Origin: Bacteroidota bacterium
GTDB taxonomy: Bacteria; Bacteroidota; Bacteroidia; Chitinophagales; Chitinophagaceae
Length of the DNA: 64,000 nt
NCBI GenBank assembly: GCA_013289175.1
Contig: JABDAN010000001.1
Coordinates: forward strand, 62,001 to 126,000
Direction: 5' to 3'
Shown: positions 39,262 through 48,427 of the stretch, one piece after another
Layout of the letters: each line of letters begins with the position of its first letter
Numbering within the stretch: the stretch's first letter is position 1
Notes under the pieces: generated by a model
Databases searched by the model: none
The model's input: only the letters and a program-made list of their open reading frames with translations
Told to the model about the DNA's origin: nothing
Made by a program: the position numbers and the translations under genes

Positions 39262-40035
39262 ATGCCTTTTGCACTCATCACCGGAGCCAGCAAAGGAATC
39301 GGAAAATCTATTGCGGAAATCTTAGCGGCTCGGGGGTATGATCTGCTCCTGGTCGCCCGTTCGAGCGATTTGCTGGAAAAAGTTTCCAAGGAAATTCAGG
39401 ATGCCACTTCCAAAACCTGCGCTTGGTTATCTTTGGACTTATCCGAAAGCCAGGCGGCCGAAAAAGTGTACGACTGGTGTAAAAAAAATCAATACACGGT
39501 TTCGGTGCTGGTCAACAATGCCGGTTATGGATTGAGTGGTTCATTTGAAAAATATTCTCCCCTCGAACACGAGCAAATGTTGCAAGTAAATATTGTGACC
39601 CTCACCAAACTAACCCGGCTGTTCTTGCCGGACCTGCTCCAACTACCCGAGGCCTATATTCTTAATATCGGCAGTTCTGCTTCCTATCAGGCCGTTCCGT
39701 TTTTATCAGCCTATGCCGCCTCCAAAGCCTATGTGTTGAGTTTTAGCCGCGGCCTCCATCAGGAACTTAAAAAAACTTCTGTTTCCGTAACCTGCATATG
39801 TCCGGGTCCAACGGATACCAATTTTGTCAACCGGGCCAATGTCGGTGCCAAGGGACAGAAAACAGCCGAACGTTTTAATATGACACCCCAGGCAGTCGCA
39901 AAAATTGCGGTGGACAGTCTTTTCCATCGCCGTCCGGAAGTGATTACGGGCGCCATGAACAAACTCAGTGCGTTTTTTGCTTGGCTCTTACCCAAGACCG
40001 TTGTAGAGGGTATTGCCAAAAAACTTTACGACTGA
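39262..40035 (+). CDS. SDR family oxidoreductase (DltE/COG0300-like)
   Basis: ALITGASKGIGKSIAEILAARGYDLLLVARS; LVNNAGYG; SAYAASKAYVLSFSRGLHQEL. Confidence 0.93.
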   Translation: MPFALITGASKGIGKSIAEILAARGYDLLLVARSSDLLEKVSKEIQDATSKTCAWLSLDLSESQAAEKVYDWCKKNQYTVSVLVNNAGYGLSGSFEKYSPLEHEQMLQVNIVTLTKLTRLFLPDLLQLPEAYILNIGSSASYQAVPFLSAYAASKAYVLSFSRGLHQELKKTSVSVTCICPGPTDTNFVNRANVGAKGQKTAERFNMTPQAVAKIAVDSLFHRRPEVITGAMNKLSAFFAWLLPKTVVEGIAKKLYD

Positions 40036-40063
40036 AAAGGGTTTTAAAATCAGTGGATTTAAA

Positions 40064-41281
40064 ATGAAGAAGAGGCCTTTGCGAACCATCTTGATTCTTC
40101 TTGATCTCATGCTGCAGATCTGTTTGGTTTCAAGGGCTCAGTTACCTACGACGTCCATACTCACCGGTGCTGAGCAAACAGAAAAATATTTCCCGCTTCT
40201 TCGTGGTAAAAAGATCGCCCTGGTAGCCAATCCCACCTCGCAGATCCGAGGCATACCCTTAGTGGATAGTTTGCTGCACGCGGGCATCCAGGTCGTAAAA
40301 GTATTTGGTCCTGAGCACGGTTTCCGTGGAAATGCCAGCAATGGAGCCACTGTTTCTGACAGCCGTGATTCGCTCACCAGCCTTGCGATTGTTTCCTTGT
40401 ACGGGAAAAAAAGCATGCCTTCGCAGCAAGATCTGGAAGGAGTTGACCTGATCGTTTTTGATATACAGGATGTAGGTGCCCGTTTCTTCACCTATATCAT
40501 CACCCTGCAGCGCGTGATGCAAGCCTGTGCGAATTTCCACAAACCATTGCTCATCCTGGACAGACCCAATCCCAATGGTTTTTATGTCGATGGACCGGTG
40601 TTGGAAGATTCTCTCCGGTCGGGTGTAGGCCTTCAGCCCATTCCCATTGTGCACGGAATGACCATGGGGGAAATGGCAGAAATGATCAATGGGGAAGGCT
40701 GGTTGACGAACAAAGTATCTTGTGAACTGCAGGTGATAAAAAATGCGGGCTACACCCATTCGTCACGCTATATTTTGCCCGTGCCCCCCTCTCCCAATCT
40801 CAATACACCCGAATCCATTTTACTTTATCCCAGCCTTTGCCTTTTTGAGGGAACGGTCATCAGTCTGGGTCGTGGCACGCATCGACCCTTTACAGTCCTG
40901 GGAGCACCCCCGCTGGCAGGAAAATATGCATTTCAATTTTTACCGGTTTCTATTGCTGGAATGAGTGAACACCCGCTTTATCAGGACACCCTTTGTTATG
41001 GGCTGGATCTGCAGAGTTATGATCTCGAAGCCTTGCGTGAAAAAAAACAAATCAACCTCAATTGGTTGTTCGAATTTTACCGGACTTATCCGCAGAAAGA
41101 AATATTTTTTGATGCGTCGCGCAGTAAACAAATCGGAAATTTTGATAAACTCGCCGGCACTCCCCTCTTGCGCAAACAGATTATCGACGGCGTTTCTGAA
41201 AAAGACATCCGAAAATCCTGGGAACCTGCCCTTTCTCAATTTAAGGTTAAAAGGAAAAAATACCTGCTTTATCCGGATTGA
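40064..41281 (+). CDS. DUF1343 / NamZ-like exo-beta-N-acetylmuramidase family protein
   Basis: GKKIALVANPTSQIRGIPLVDSLLHAGIQVVKVFGPEHGFRGNASNGATVSDSRDSLTSLAIVSLYGKKSMPSQQDLEGVDLIVFDIQDVGARFFTYI. Confidence 0.9.
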   Translation: MKKRPLRTILILLDLMLQICLVSRAQLPTTSILTGAEQTEKYFPLLRGKKIALVANPTSQIRGIPLVDSLLHAGIQVVKVFGPEHGFRGNASNGATVSDSRDSLTSLAIVSLYGKKSMPSQQDLEGVDLIVFDIQDVGARFFTYIITLQRVMQACANFHKPLLILDRPNPNGFYVDGPVLEDSLRSGVGLQPIPIVHGMTMGEMAEMINGEGWLTNKVSCELQVIKNAGYTHSSRYILPVPPSPNLNTPESILLYPSLCLFEGTVISLGRGTHRPFTVLGAPPLAGKYAFQFLPVSIAGMSEHPLYQDTLCYGLDLQSYDLEALREKKQINLNWLFEFYRTYPQKEIFFDASRSKQIGNFDKLAGTPLLRKQIIDGVSEKDIRKSWEPALSQFKVKRKKYLLYPD

Positions 41282-41302
41282 ACAAGCCTGAACGGGCTTG
41301 GT
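41281..41302. terminator. Possible hairpin terminator CAAGCC-tgaacg-GGCTTG
   Basis: 6 bp perfect stem right after stop; weak U-tract. Confidence 0.3.
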
Positions 41303-41402
41303 TGGCAATCCTTTTGCAACTCAAACATATACCGGTGGATTCAGGCTTCCTGACCCCGGCCTTCATGTTTTATACCTAAATTGAGTATCTAAAAAATCAG
41401 TT

Positions 41403-42164
41403 ATGTCACATAAAGATCTATCCAGAAGAGATTTCATTCACACAGCCGGGAAAGCCGGTGTGGTAGCGGGCCTTACCGGCTCTGTCCTGACTAGTTTTGC
41501 CAATGCGGGTTCTGTTCATCCGGTTTTGTTGTCTGCACCGGATCCCGTTCCTTATACACAGCAACCACTCCCTTACAGTTATACATCGCTGGAGCCAGCC
41601 ATCGACGCAATGACCATGGAAATTCACTATACCAAACACGCGGCAACTTATGCTAAGAATTTGTCTGAAGCCGTCGTGGCAGAAAATGTAAATACTTCCA
41701 CGATGTCCTTGGAAGACCTGTTGGCTTCGATCTCAAAATATTCCACCAAAATGAGAAACAATGCCGGAGGCCATTATAACCATTCTCTTTTCTGGCAGTT
41801 TATGAATGCACCGGGAAAGGGAGGCGCCCCCTCTGCAGCCCTCACGACGGCTATTCAGGGCAGCTTCGGATCAATGGACGGGTTAAAAACAAAATTCAAT
41901 GATGCTGCCAAGGCCCGTTTTGGATCAGGATGGGCTTGGGTAATTGTAAAAAAAGATAAGACACTCGATGTGGTCTCTACAGCTAACCAGGACAATACCC
42001 TTATGGACGTCAGTGAAGTCAAAGGGATACCCCTGTTTGGACTGGATGTTTGGGAACATGCCTATTACCTGAAATATCAAAACAAGAGACCAGATTATAT
42101 CGGTGCCTGGTGGTCGTTAGTAAATTGGGATTATATCAATAACCGGTATAGTAAAATCGGATAA
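41403..42164 (+). CDS. Fe/Mn superoxide dismutase with Tat signal (exported)
   Basis: SRRDFIHTAGKAGVVAGLTGSVLTSF; MEIHYTKHAATYAKNL; GGHYNHSLFWQFM; FGSGWAWVIV; LDVWEHAYYLKYQNKRPDYI. Confidence 0.95.
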   Translation: MSHKDLSRRDFIHTAGKAGVVAGLTGSVLTSFANAGSVHPVLLSAPDPVPYTQQPLPYSYTSLEPAIDAMTMEIHYTKHAATYAKNLSEAVVAENVNTSTMSLEDLLASISKYSTKMRNNAGGHYNHSLFWQFMNAPGKGGAPSAALTTAIQGSFGSMDGLKTKFNDAAKARFGSGWAWVIVKKDKTLDVVSTANQDNTLMDVSEVKGIPLFGLDVWEHAYYLKYQNKRPDYIGAWWSLVNWDYINNRYSKIG

Positions 42165-42270
42165 TCTCCGCAAATAAATAGCTACGGTCACCCGTTCATT
42201 GCCTACGGACCATCCGCTGATGGCTGGTATCGGGCGAGCGGGAGTATTGGCCGATTTTTCTAACGGATCC

Positions 42271-42840
42271 TCAGAAATTAAAGAGGCAACCTATTCCTGT
42301 AACCGTGGATTTTGATTGATCCAAGGTTTTCATATAGGAAAAACGAAGTTCAAGATTGTGGGAGTGATGACCTACCCCCATCCGTACGCCGATATTTCCA
42401 ACTGGTCCAAAACCAGAAATTTTTGCGGAAAAATCGTACCCGTTCTCATCGGTAGCGGTATACTGATTCATGTGATATCCAAATCCAGCACCGGCAAATA
42501 CGCCGAATTTATCTTCGGCCTCTTTGACGGATCCTGCTCCATAGTTGTAGTTGAACATCAGGGGCGCATCAAACATCACACCGAGTGAATTGTCGCTGGC
42601 GTATTGAGAATTATAAGATCCGGAAATTCCAAAGCTCATGGGTATGCCAACAGACAAAGAACTGTTTTCTGTTTCCATGAAATTCACGCGGGGTGAATAC
42701 ATGATTGCACCCACCGGATCTACAGTGGCACCGGAGGTTGACTGCAAGACGACATTGATACCGACACCTTGCATAAAAGTCTGAGAAAAAGCAAAACTGG
42801 AAAGGCAAAGGGCTATCGCCGAAAAAATGATTTTTTTCAT
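42271..42840 (-). CDS. Outer-membrane beta-barrel-like secreted protein
   Basis: Signal peptide MKKIIFSAIALCLSSFAFSQ; alternating amphipathic strands; terminal aromatic (LFNF). Confidence 0.7.
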   Translation of the reverse strand: MKKIIFSAIALCLSSFAFSQTFMQGVGINVVLQSTSGATVDPVGAIMYSPRVNFMETENSSLSVGIPMSFGISGSYNSQYASDNSLGVMFDAPLMFNYNYGAGSVKEAEDKFGVFAGAGFGYHMNQYTATDENGYDFSAKISGFGPVGNIGVRMGVGHHSHNLELRFSYMKTLDQSKSTVTGIGCLFNF

Positions 42841-42916
42841 GTTTTGTGCTCTTGGGTTCCCTTCGAAAACGGTATGATTAAAATTTTATTGCCATTCTAA
42901 TGGTTTCCCTTATGCC

Positions 42917-43495
42917 TCACTTCCGGAGGGCTTCTTCTATGCTTTTGTCGGGTATTAGCCAGCGTACGGAGACGATACAAAATAAGATAGCAGAAAACAA
43001 GGTATTCACATAGGCCAGGGCGATGGCCAACCCATAACAAACAACGGAGAAAATTCCCTTTCTTTTGGTACAGGCGAAGGCTTCCACGAGCTTTGGATTG
43101 TTCCGGGTGATTCGCTCAATACAAGTCTGCAGAATGGTAAAGGAGAGTCCGCAAATCAGCAGCAGGCTGGCATAAAGGATGACCGTATTCTGCGCAAAAT
43201 GATTCTCTCCCATCCATCCGGTTGCAAAAGGTATCAGGGATAACCAGAAAAGAAGGTTCAGGTTGGACCAGATAATGGCTGCGTTAACATGGGAGGCTGC
43301 ACCCAGAAGATGATGATGGTTGCCCCAATAAATGCCGACAAATACAAAACTGAGGAGATAACTTGAAAAAACCGGTAGTTGATCCAGGAGCGCGTGCCAG
43401 CTGGTGTCATGCGGCGTTTTGATTTCCAAAACCATGATAGTGATGATGATCGCAATCACTCCATCGCTAAAGGCCTCCAACCTGGATTTGTTCAT
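42917..43495 (-). CDS. TMEM175/DUF1211 family membrane protein
   Basis: MNKSRLEAFSDGVIAIIITIMVLEIKTP (RxxxFSD signature), multiple TM helices. Confidence 0.9.
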   Translation of the reverse strand: MNKSRLEAFSDGVIAIIITIMVLEIKTPHDTSWHALLDQLPVFSSYLLSFVFVGIYWGNHHHLLGAASHVNAAIIWSNLNLLFWLSLIPFATGWMGENHFAQNTVILYASLLLICGLSFTILQTCIERITRNNPKLVEAFACTKRKGIFSVVCYGLAIALAYVNTLFSAILFCIVSVRWLIPDKSIEEALRK

Positions 43496-43505
43496 GACAG
43501 CTTGA

Positions 43506-43763
43506 TTATCCCTCCTGTTCCAGGATAGCCGGATGAAATTGATTGACCGCATCCTGAATCCAGGCGGGGAGGTTTTTTTCCTGTACCGTCCAGGTATTGT
43601 CCTCCAGCAACATATTAATATAGTAGCGGTTTCCCCGGTCATCACTGACATCCACATGGTATACCGGGCCCGCGATTCCGTTACTTTTTCTGAAATTGAA
43701 TTCTCTCAATCTTCCTTCTGCTTTAATCAATTTCGAAAACTGCACATTTTTCAATACTGCCAT
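43506..43763 (-). CDS. Small conserved hypothetical protein (paralog of 1075..1350)
   Basis: NVQFSKLIKAEGRLREFNFRKSNGIAGPVYHVDVSDDRGNRYYI. Confidence 0.72.
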   Translation of the reverse strand: MAVLKNVQFSKLIKAEGRLREFNFRKSNGIAGPVYHVDVSDDRGNRYYINMLLEDNTWTVQEKNLPAWIQDAVNQFHPAILEQEG

Positions 43764-43933
43764 AAAGCAAATGTAATTATTCCCCCATAATAAACTGCGT
43801 TTAATAAGGGACCGGGAGAAGATTATCTGTCAGCAAAATATCGATTAGCAAAAGGATTAACATTTGGTTCATAAATCCGGATAATACCGACTTTTGATTT
43901 AAACCAAATTTGTGCAACTTTGGAAAAAATCTC

Positions 43934-44179
43934 ATGGCTTTGATTTTCCATGATCTGAACAGGGAACAGGTAGACAAAATGGTCGTGGAACATGAAATGC
44001 ATCCCGTGTTCAAAGAACAAAATCCATACATTGCCAGCGGGCCCTACCATGAGATATTGGTAAGTCTTTTACCCAATGGTTTATACCGGGCGGAGTTGCT
44101 GGATAAAAAACAAATGGAGGCATCCCTACAGCAGACCATCCAGGCTTTTAAGGACTATGCGGACTCCCCGAAATCCTGA
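43934..44179 (+). CDS. Small hypothetical protein
   Basis: 81 aa ATG ORF in intergenic space. Confidence 0.5.
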   Translation: MALIFHDLNREQVDKMVVEHEMHPVFKEQNPYIASGPYHEILVSLLPNGLYRAELLDKKQMEASLQQTIQAFKDYADSPKS

Positions 44180-44350
44180 ACTTGCACTTGCAATCCCAGC
44201 ATTAAAATCAGAAGATTTTAGATTCCTGGGCCGGTCATGGAAAAATAGCCTTGTTTGGAATTGTTTGAAGGTCTCATAAATTGGGCATGATTTTTACTTT
44301 GGTTACCCCATATCAAACAATGTTGTTCAAGATTTCTGCGCACTAATTGA

Positions 44351-44530
44351 ATGAAAACCAAGAAAGTCCTCTTTGCCGTCAGCATCACCCTGAGTGCCCT
44401 GCTGATCGTTCAAATCATCAAAAGAAGAAAAGCTGAAAAAAGACTCCAAAAAAGGCTTCGAGTCGTCGCCGAGGAAGGCTATGAAACGGCGGAAGATATC
44501 CTTTTCCCCAAGCGAAGAATATATCGTTAA
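44351..44530 (+). CDS. Small single-TM protein (59 aa), missing from supplied ORF track
   Basis: ATG 44351: MKTKKVLFAVSITLSALLIVQIIKRRKAEKRLQKRLRVVAEEGYETAEDILFPKRRIYR stop. Confidence 0.55.
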   Translation: MKTKKVLFAVSITLSALLIVQIIKRRKAEKRLQKRLRVVAEEGYETAEDILFPKRRIYR

Positions 44531-44738
44531 CAGATCTCCCTTTCGCTGTTGGGGCTGACATACTCCAGTGATAACTAATTGAATTACAATTATATACAAA
44601 GATAATATAAGATCCAACCTTCCGGATGCCCCGATCTTTCCTGCTTTGATGTCCCCTTAGAAACTAAAAAACGACGGGCTGTATTACCTACCGGTAAGCA
44701 GTCTTTCGAACGGGCGCTAATTTCAGAAAAAATGCCTG

Positions 44739-44758
44739 TTTATACTTTTTAGTATAAA
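44739..44758. promoter_or_regulatory. Candidate Rrf2-type operator TTTATACT-TTTT-AGTATAAA upstream of sufB
   Basis: Perfect 8 bp inverted repeat with 4 nt spacer overlapping the expected -33 region of the suf promoter. Confidence 0.6.
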
Positions 44759-44766
44759 TGGTTTCG

Positions 44767-44774
44767 TAAATTTG
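44767..44774 (+). promoter_or_regulatory. -7 promoter box TAAATTTG of the suf operon
   Basis: Exact TAnnTTTG; 4 nt from the sufB ATG. Confidence 0.55.
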
Positions 44775-44778
44775 CAAT

Positions 44779-46260
44779 ATGAAGACAGAACTTATCCTGC
44801 CTAAGTCTCCTGAAGTGGAAAATGAGCTCACTACGATCGAAAAAACGGTGTTTAGTGACTACAAATATGGGTTTGTAACTGAAATAGAAGCAGACGAAGC
44901 ACCCAAGGGACTCAATGAAGACGTCATTCGTTTTATCTCTGCCCGCAAAAAGGAGCCACAGTGGATGCTGGACTGGCGGTTGAAAGCGTACCGTCAGTGG
45001 TTAACCATGAAATCACCGGATTGGGCCAACATCCACTACCCAGCCATCAACTATCAGGACATCATTTATTATTCAGCACCCAAACAAAAAATAAATCCGA
45101 AAAATCTCGATGAAATCGATCCGGAGCTCATCCGGACTTTTGAAAGGTTGGGCATATCCCTGGAAGAACAGAAAAGACTAACAGGGGTTGCGGTGGATGC
45201 CGTCATCGACAGCGTATCGATTGGTACATCCTTCAAGGGTCAGCTGGCTGAATTGGGAATCATTTTCTGTTCGATGAGTGAAGCCATCCAGGAACATCCG
45301 GAACTGATCCGTGAACACCTGGGTTCCGTCGTTCCCATCAGCGATAATTATTTCTCCGCGCTGAACGCCGCTGTTTTCAGTGACGGGTCCTTTTGTTATA
45401 TTCCCAAGGGCGTTCGCTGTCCCATGGAACTGTCCACTTATTTTAGAATCAACGCGATCAACACTGGGCAGTTCGAGAGAACCCTGATTGTTGCAGAAGC
45501 CGGCAGTTATGTCAGTTACCTGGAAGGTTGTACGGCACCCATGCGCGATGAGAATCAACTTCACGCGGCGGTCGTCGAACTGGTGGCCCTTGAAAACGCG
45601 GAGATAAAATATTCCACCGTACAAAACTGGTATCCCGGAGACAAACAAGGACGTGGCGGGGTGTATAATTTTGTAACCAAACGGGGTATTTGCAAGGGAA
45701 ATCATTCAAAGATTTCCTGGACACAGGTAGAAACCGGATCGGCGATTACTTGGAAATATCCGAGTGTTATTTTAAAAGGAGACTATTCCACGGGCGAATT
45801 TTATTCAGTGGCCGTCACCAATAATTATCAACAGGCTGATACGGGCACCAAGATGATGCACCTGGGAAAAAACACCCGCAGTCGCATCGTATCCAAAGGC
45901 ATTTCGGCCGGATTTAGCAACAACAGTTATCGGGGACTGGTGCATGTAAGTAAAAATGCTTCTCATGCGAGAAATTTCTCCCAGTGCGATTCTCTGTTGC
46001 TGGGGGACAAATGCGGAGCACATACTTTCCCGTACATCGAAGTGAGGAACAATACAGCTGTCGTGGAACATGAAGCGACTACTTCCAAAATCGGAGAAGA
46101 CCAGATTTTTTATTGCAATCAACGGGGAATCGATACGGAAACGGCCGTGGCCCTGATCATCAATGGTTTTGCCAAAGAAGTGATGAATCAGTTGCCGATG
46201 GAATTTGCGGTGGAAGCCCAAAAGTTGCTGGCCATTAGCCTGGAAGGAAGCGTGGGATAA
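44779..46260 (+). CDS. sufB: Fe-S cluster assembly protein SufB
   Basis: [88 protein letters not shown]. Confidence 0.97.
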   Translation: MKTELILPKSPEVENELTTIEKTVFSDYKYGFVTEIEADEAPKGLNEDVIRFISARKKEPQWMLDWRLKAYRQWLTMKSPDWANIHYPAINYQDIIYYSAPKQKINPKNLDEIDPELIRTFERLGISLEEQKRLTGVAVDAVIDSVSIGTSFKGQLAELGIIFCSMSEAIQEHPELIREHLGSVVPISDNYFSALNAAVFSDGSFCYIPKGVRCPMELSTYFRINAINTGQFERTLIVAEAGSYVSYLEGCTAPMRDENQLHAAVVELVALENAEIKYSTVQNWYPGDKQGRGGVYNFVTKRGICKGNHSKISWTQVETGSAITWKYPSVILKGDYSTGEFYSVAVTNNYQQADTGTKMMHLGKNTRSRIVSKGISAGFSNNSYRGLVHVSKNASHARNFSQCDSLLLGDKCGAHTFPYIEVRNNTAVVEHEATTSKIGEDQIFYCNQRGIDTETAVALIINGFAKEVMNQLPMEFAVEAQKLLAISLEGSVG

Positions 46261-46331
46261 CCGGCCAATTCATTCGCAGAATAGACACTTGACCCCTTTA
46301 CAGAGGGAATATAAAAAAACAAAGCAGAAAT

Positions 46332-47093
46332 ATGTTGACGATTCAGAATTTGCATGCAGGTATTGAAGGAAAGAAAATATTGAATGGAATAAACCTGGAA
46401 ATCAAGGCCGGGGAAGTGCACGCCATTATGGGCCCCAATGGGTCCGGCAAGAGCACACTGGCTTCTGTCCTGGCAGGTCGGAAAGATTATGAAGTATTGG
46501 AAGGATCGGTTGAATTTCTAGGTAAAGATCTCTTGGAACTTTCCCCAGAACACCGCGCGGCGCTGGGATTGTTTCTGGCATTTCAGTACCCGATTGAAAT
46601 TCCCGGATTGAATACCATAAATTTTATTAAAACCGCGGTCAATGAGATACGCAAAAGCCGCGGAGAATCTCCCCTGGATGCAGTGACCTTCTTAAAAAGA
46701 ATGAAAGAGAAGATGGCGCTCGTCAATATTGAGCAAACCCTGCTCAGCCGATCTTTAAACGAAGGATTTTCCGGAGGTGAAAAAAAACGCAATGAAGTAT
46801 TCCAGATGGCCATGCTGGAACCAAGACTGGCCATCCTGGATGAGACGGATTCGGGCCTTGACATCGACGCCATCCGCATCGTATCCAACGGAGTTAACAA
46901 ACTCCGCAACAAAGACAATGCGGTTCTGGTGGTCACCCATTACCAGCGGCTTCTGGACTATATCGTGCCGGATTATGTACACGTATTGTACAATGGCCGG
47001 ATTGTAAAGTCCGGAACCAAAGAGCTGGCCTTCGAATTGGAAGAAAGAGGATATGATTTTATTAAAAATGAAAATACCGTAGAAACCGTCTAG
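46332..47093 (+). CDS. sufC: Fe-S cluster assembly ATPase SufC
   Basis: IMGPNGSGKSTLASVLAG; FSGGEKKRNEVFQMAMLEPRLAILDETDSGLDIDA. Confidence 0.98.
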   Translation: MLTIQNLHAGIEGKKILNGINLEIKAGEVHAIMGPNGSGKSTLASVLAGRKDYEVLEGSVEFLGKDLLELSPEHRAALGLFLAFQYPIEIPGLNTINFIKTAVNEIRKSRGESPLDAVTFLKRMKEKMALVNIEQTLLSRSLNEGFSGGEKKRNEVFQMAMLEPRLAILDETDSGLDIDAIRIVSNGVNKLRNKDNAVLVVTHYQRLLDYIVPDYVHVLYNGRIVKSGTKELAFELEERGYDFIKNENTVETV

Positions 47094-47116
47094 ATAGCGG
47101 AGGTCAACCAGCAACC

Positions 47117-48427
47117 ATGAATACGATCGCATATTTTAAGGAAAGATTTGATCAGTTTCAACCGGGTGAAGATCAGGGTGGACTCGATAAATTGCGCGGA
47201 CAGGCATTTCAAACGTTCTCGCAGATGGGTATTCCCGGTTCAAAACACGAGGAATGGAAATATACCCGCATTGCCGGACTGTTTAACAAAGAGTTTCAAT
47301 TACCGGCCGATCCCCTCACTGGGATCGTTTCTCCCGATGATTTAAACCGGCTTCGATTGCCGGGGCATGAAGCAACCAATGAGTTGGTATTTGTAAATGG
47401 TTTTTATTCATTTTCACTTTCCAAGATCCGTTCAACCAATCTACAGGTGTTGGCCTTGGAAGAGGCGGCGGATGGAGAATTTCGGGGGATCGTGAATCAG
47501 TGGCTCGGGGACAGCAGTCATTATCAGAAAGATGGTCTCAATGCACTGAATACGGCATTTGTGCACGGAGCAGTTTTCATCCATGCCGGGAAAGCAGAAC
47601 ACATCGAACATCCCTTATATATCTATCATATTACAGATGCTCGTTCTGTAAATATCCTTTCCCAACCCCGGAGTCTGATGTATTTGAGTGAGCAAGCGCA
47701 CGCGCAAGTGGTTGAAAACTATGCGACCCTGGGATCCAATGAAAGTTTCACCAACCAGATCATGGAGATTATAGTGGAACAGGAAGCCAGGCTTGAATAC
47801 TATAAAGTTCAAAACGACGGCTCCAATACCAACCAGGTAAGTACCACCCATATCCGCCAGATAGGTAAAAGTTTCATCCAGGCGGTGACCATTTCACTGG
47901 ACGGCGGTTTGATTCGCAATAACCTAAATGTGATTCTCGATGCTAAAAACTGTGAAGCACATTTATATGGTCTTTATTTTCAAACAGGCCACAGTCACAT
48001 CGACAACCACACCATAGTTGACAACGTCAAACCAAACTGTTTGAGTAATGAGCTTTATAAGGGCATTCTCAATCATCAGTCAACAGGTGTTTTCAATGGG
48101 AAAATATTTGTTCGTCAGCCTGCTCAGAAAACCAACGCATACCAAAGCAACAAGAATATATTGTTATCTGATACCTGCAGTGTCAATACAAAACCACAAC
48201 TCGAAATATTTGCCGATGACGTAAAATGTACCCATGGTTGTACCGTGGGCAGATTGAACGAAGAGGGTCTGTTTTATTTGCAATCCCGTGGGATTTCTGA
48301 AAAAACAGCCAGGAATTTATTGCTCAGTGCTTATGCCTCTGATATTCTGGATCAAATAAAACTCCTGTCTCTTCGTGGTTGGGTAGAAAAACTGATCAAT
48401 GAACGGTTGGAAAAAGAATTATCATGA
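47117..48427 (+). CDS. sufD: Fe-S cluster assembly protein SufD
   Basis: SKHEEWKYTRIAGL; C-terminal FADDVKCTHGCTVGRLNEEGLFYLQSRGISEKTARNLLLSAYASDIL. Confidence 0.96.
   Translation: MNTIAYFKERFDQFQPGEDQGGLDKLRGQAFQTFSQMGIPGSKHEEWKYTRIAGLFNKEFQLPADPLTGIVSPDDLNRLRLPGHEATNELVFVNGFYSFSLSKIRSTNLQVLALEEAADGEFRGIVNQWLGDSSHYQKDGLNALNTAFVHGAVFIHAGKAEHIEHPLYIYHITDARSVNILSQPRSLMYLSEQAHAQVVENYATLGSNESFTNQIMEIIVEQEARLEYYKVQNDGSNTNQVSTTHIRQIGKSFIQAVTISLDGGLIRNNLNVILDAKNCEAHLYGLYFQTGHSHIDNHTIVDNVKPNCLSNELYKGILNHQSTGVFNGKIFVRQPAQKTNAYQSNKNILLSDTCSVNTKPQLEIFADDVKCTHGCTVGRLNEEGLFYLQSRGISEKTARNLLLSAYASDILDQIKLLSLRGWVEKLINERLEKELS

Noticed and set aside
40259-40759. 166 aa minus-strand ORF
   Set aside because: Antisense to the NamZ-like gene.
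45178-45705. 175 aa minus-strand ORF
   Set aside because: Antisense to sufB.
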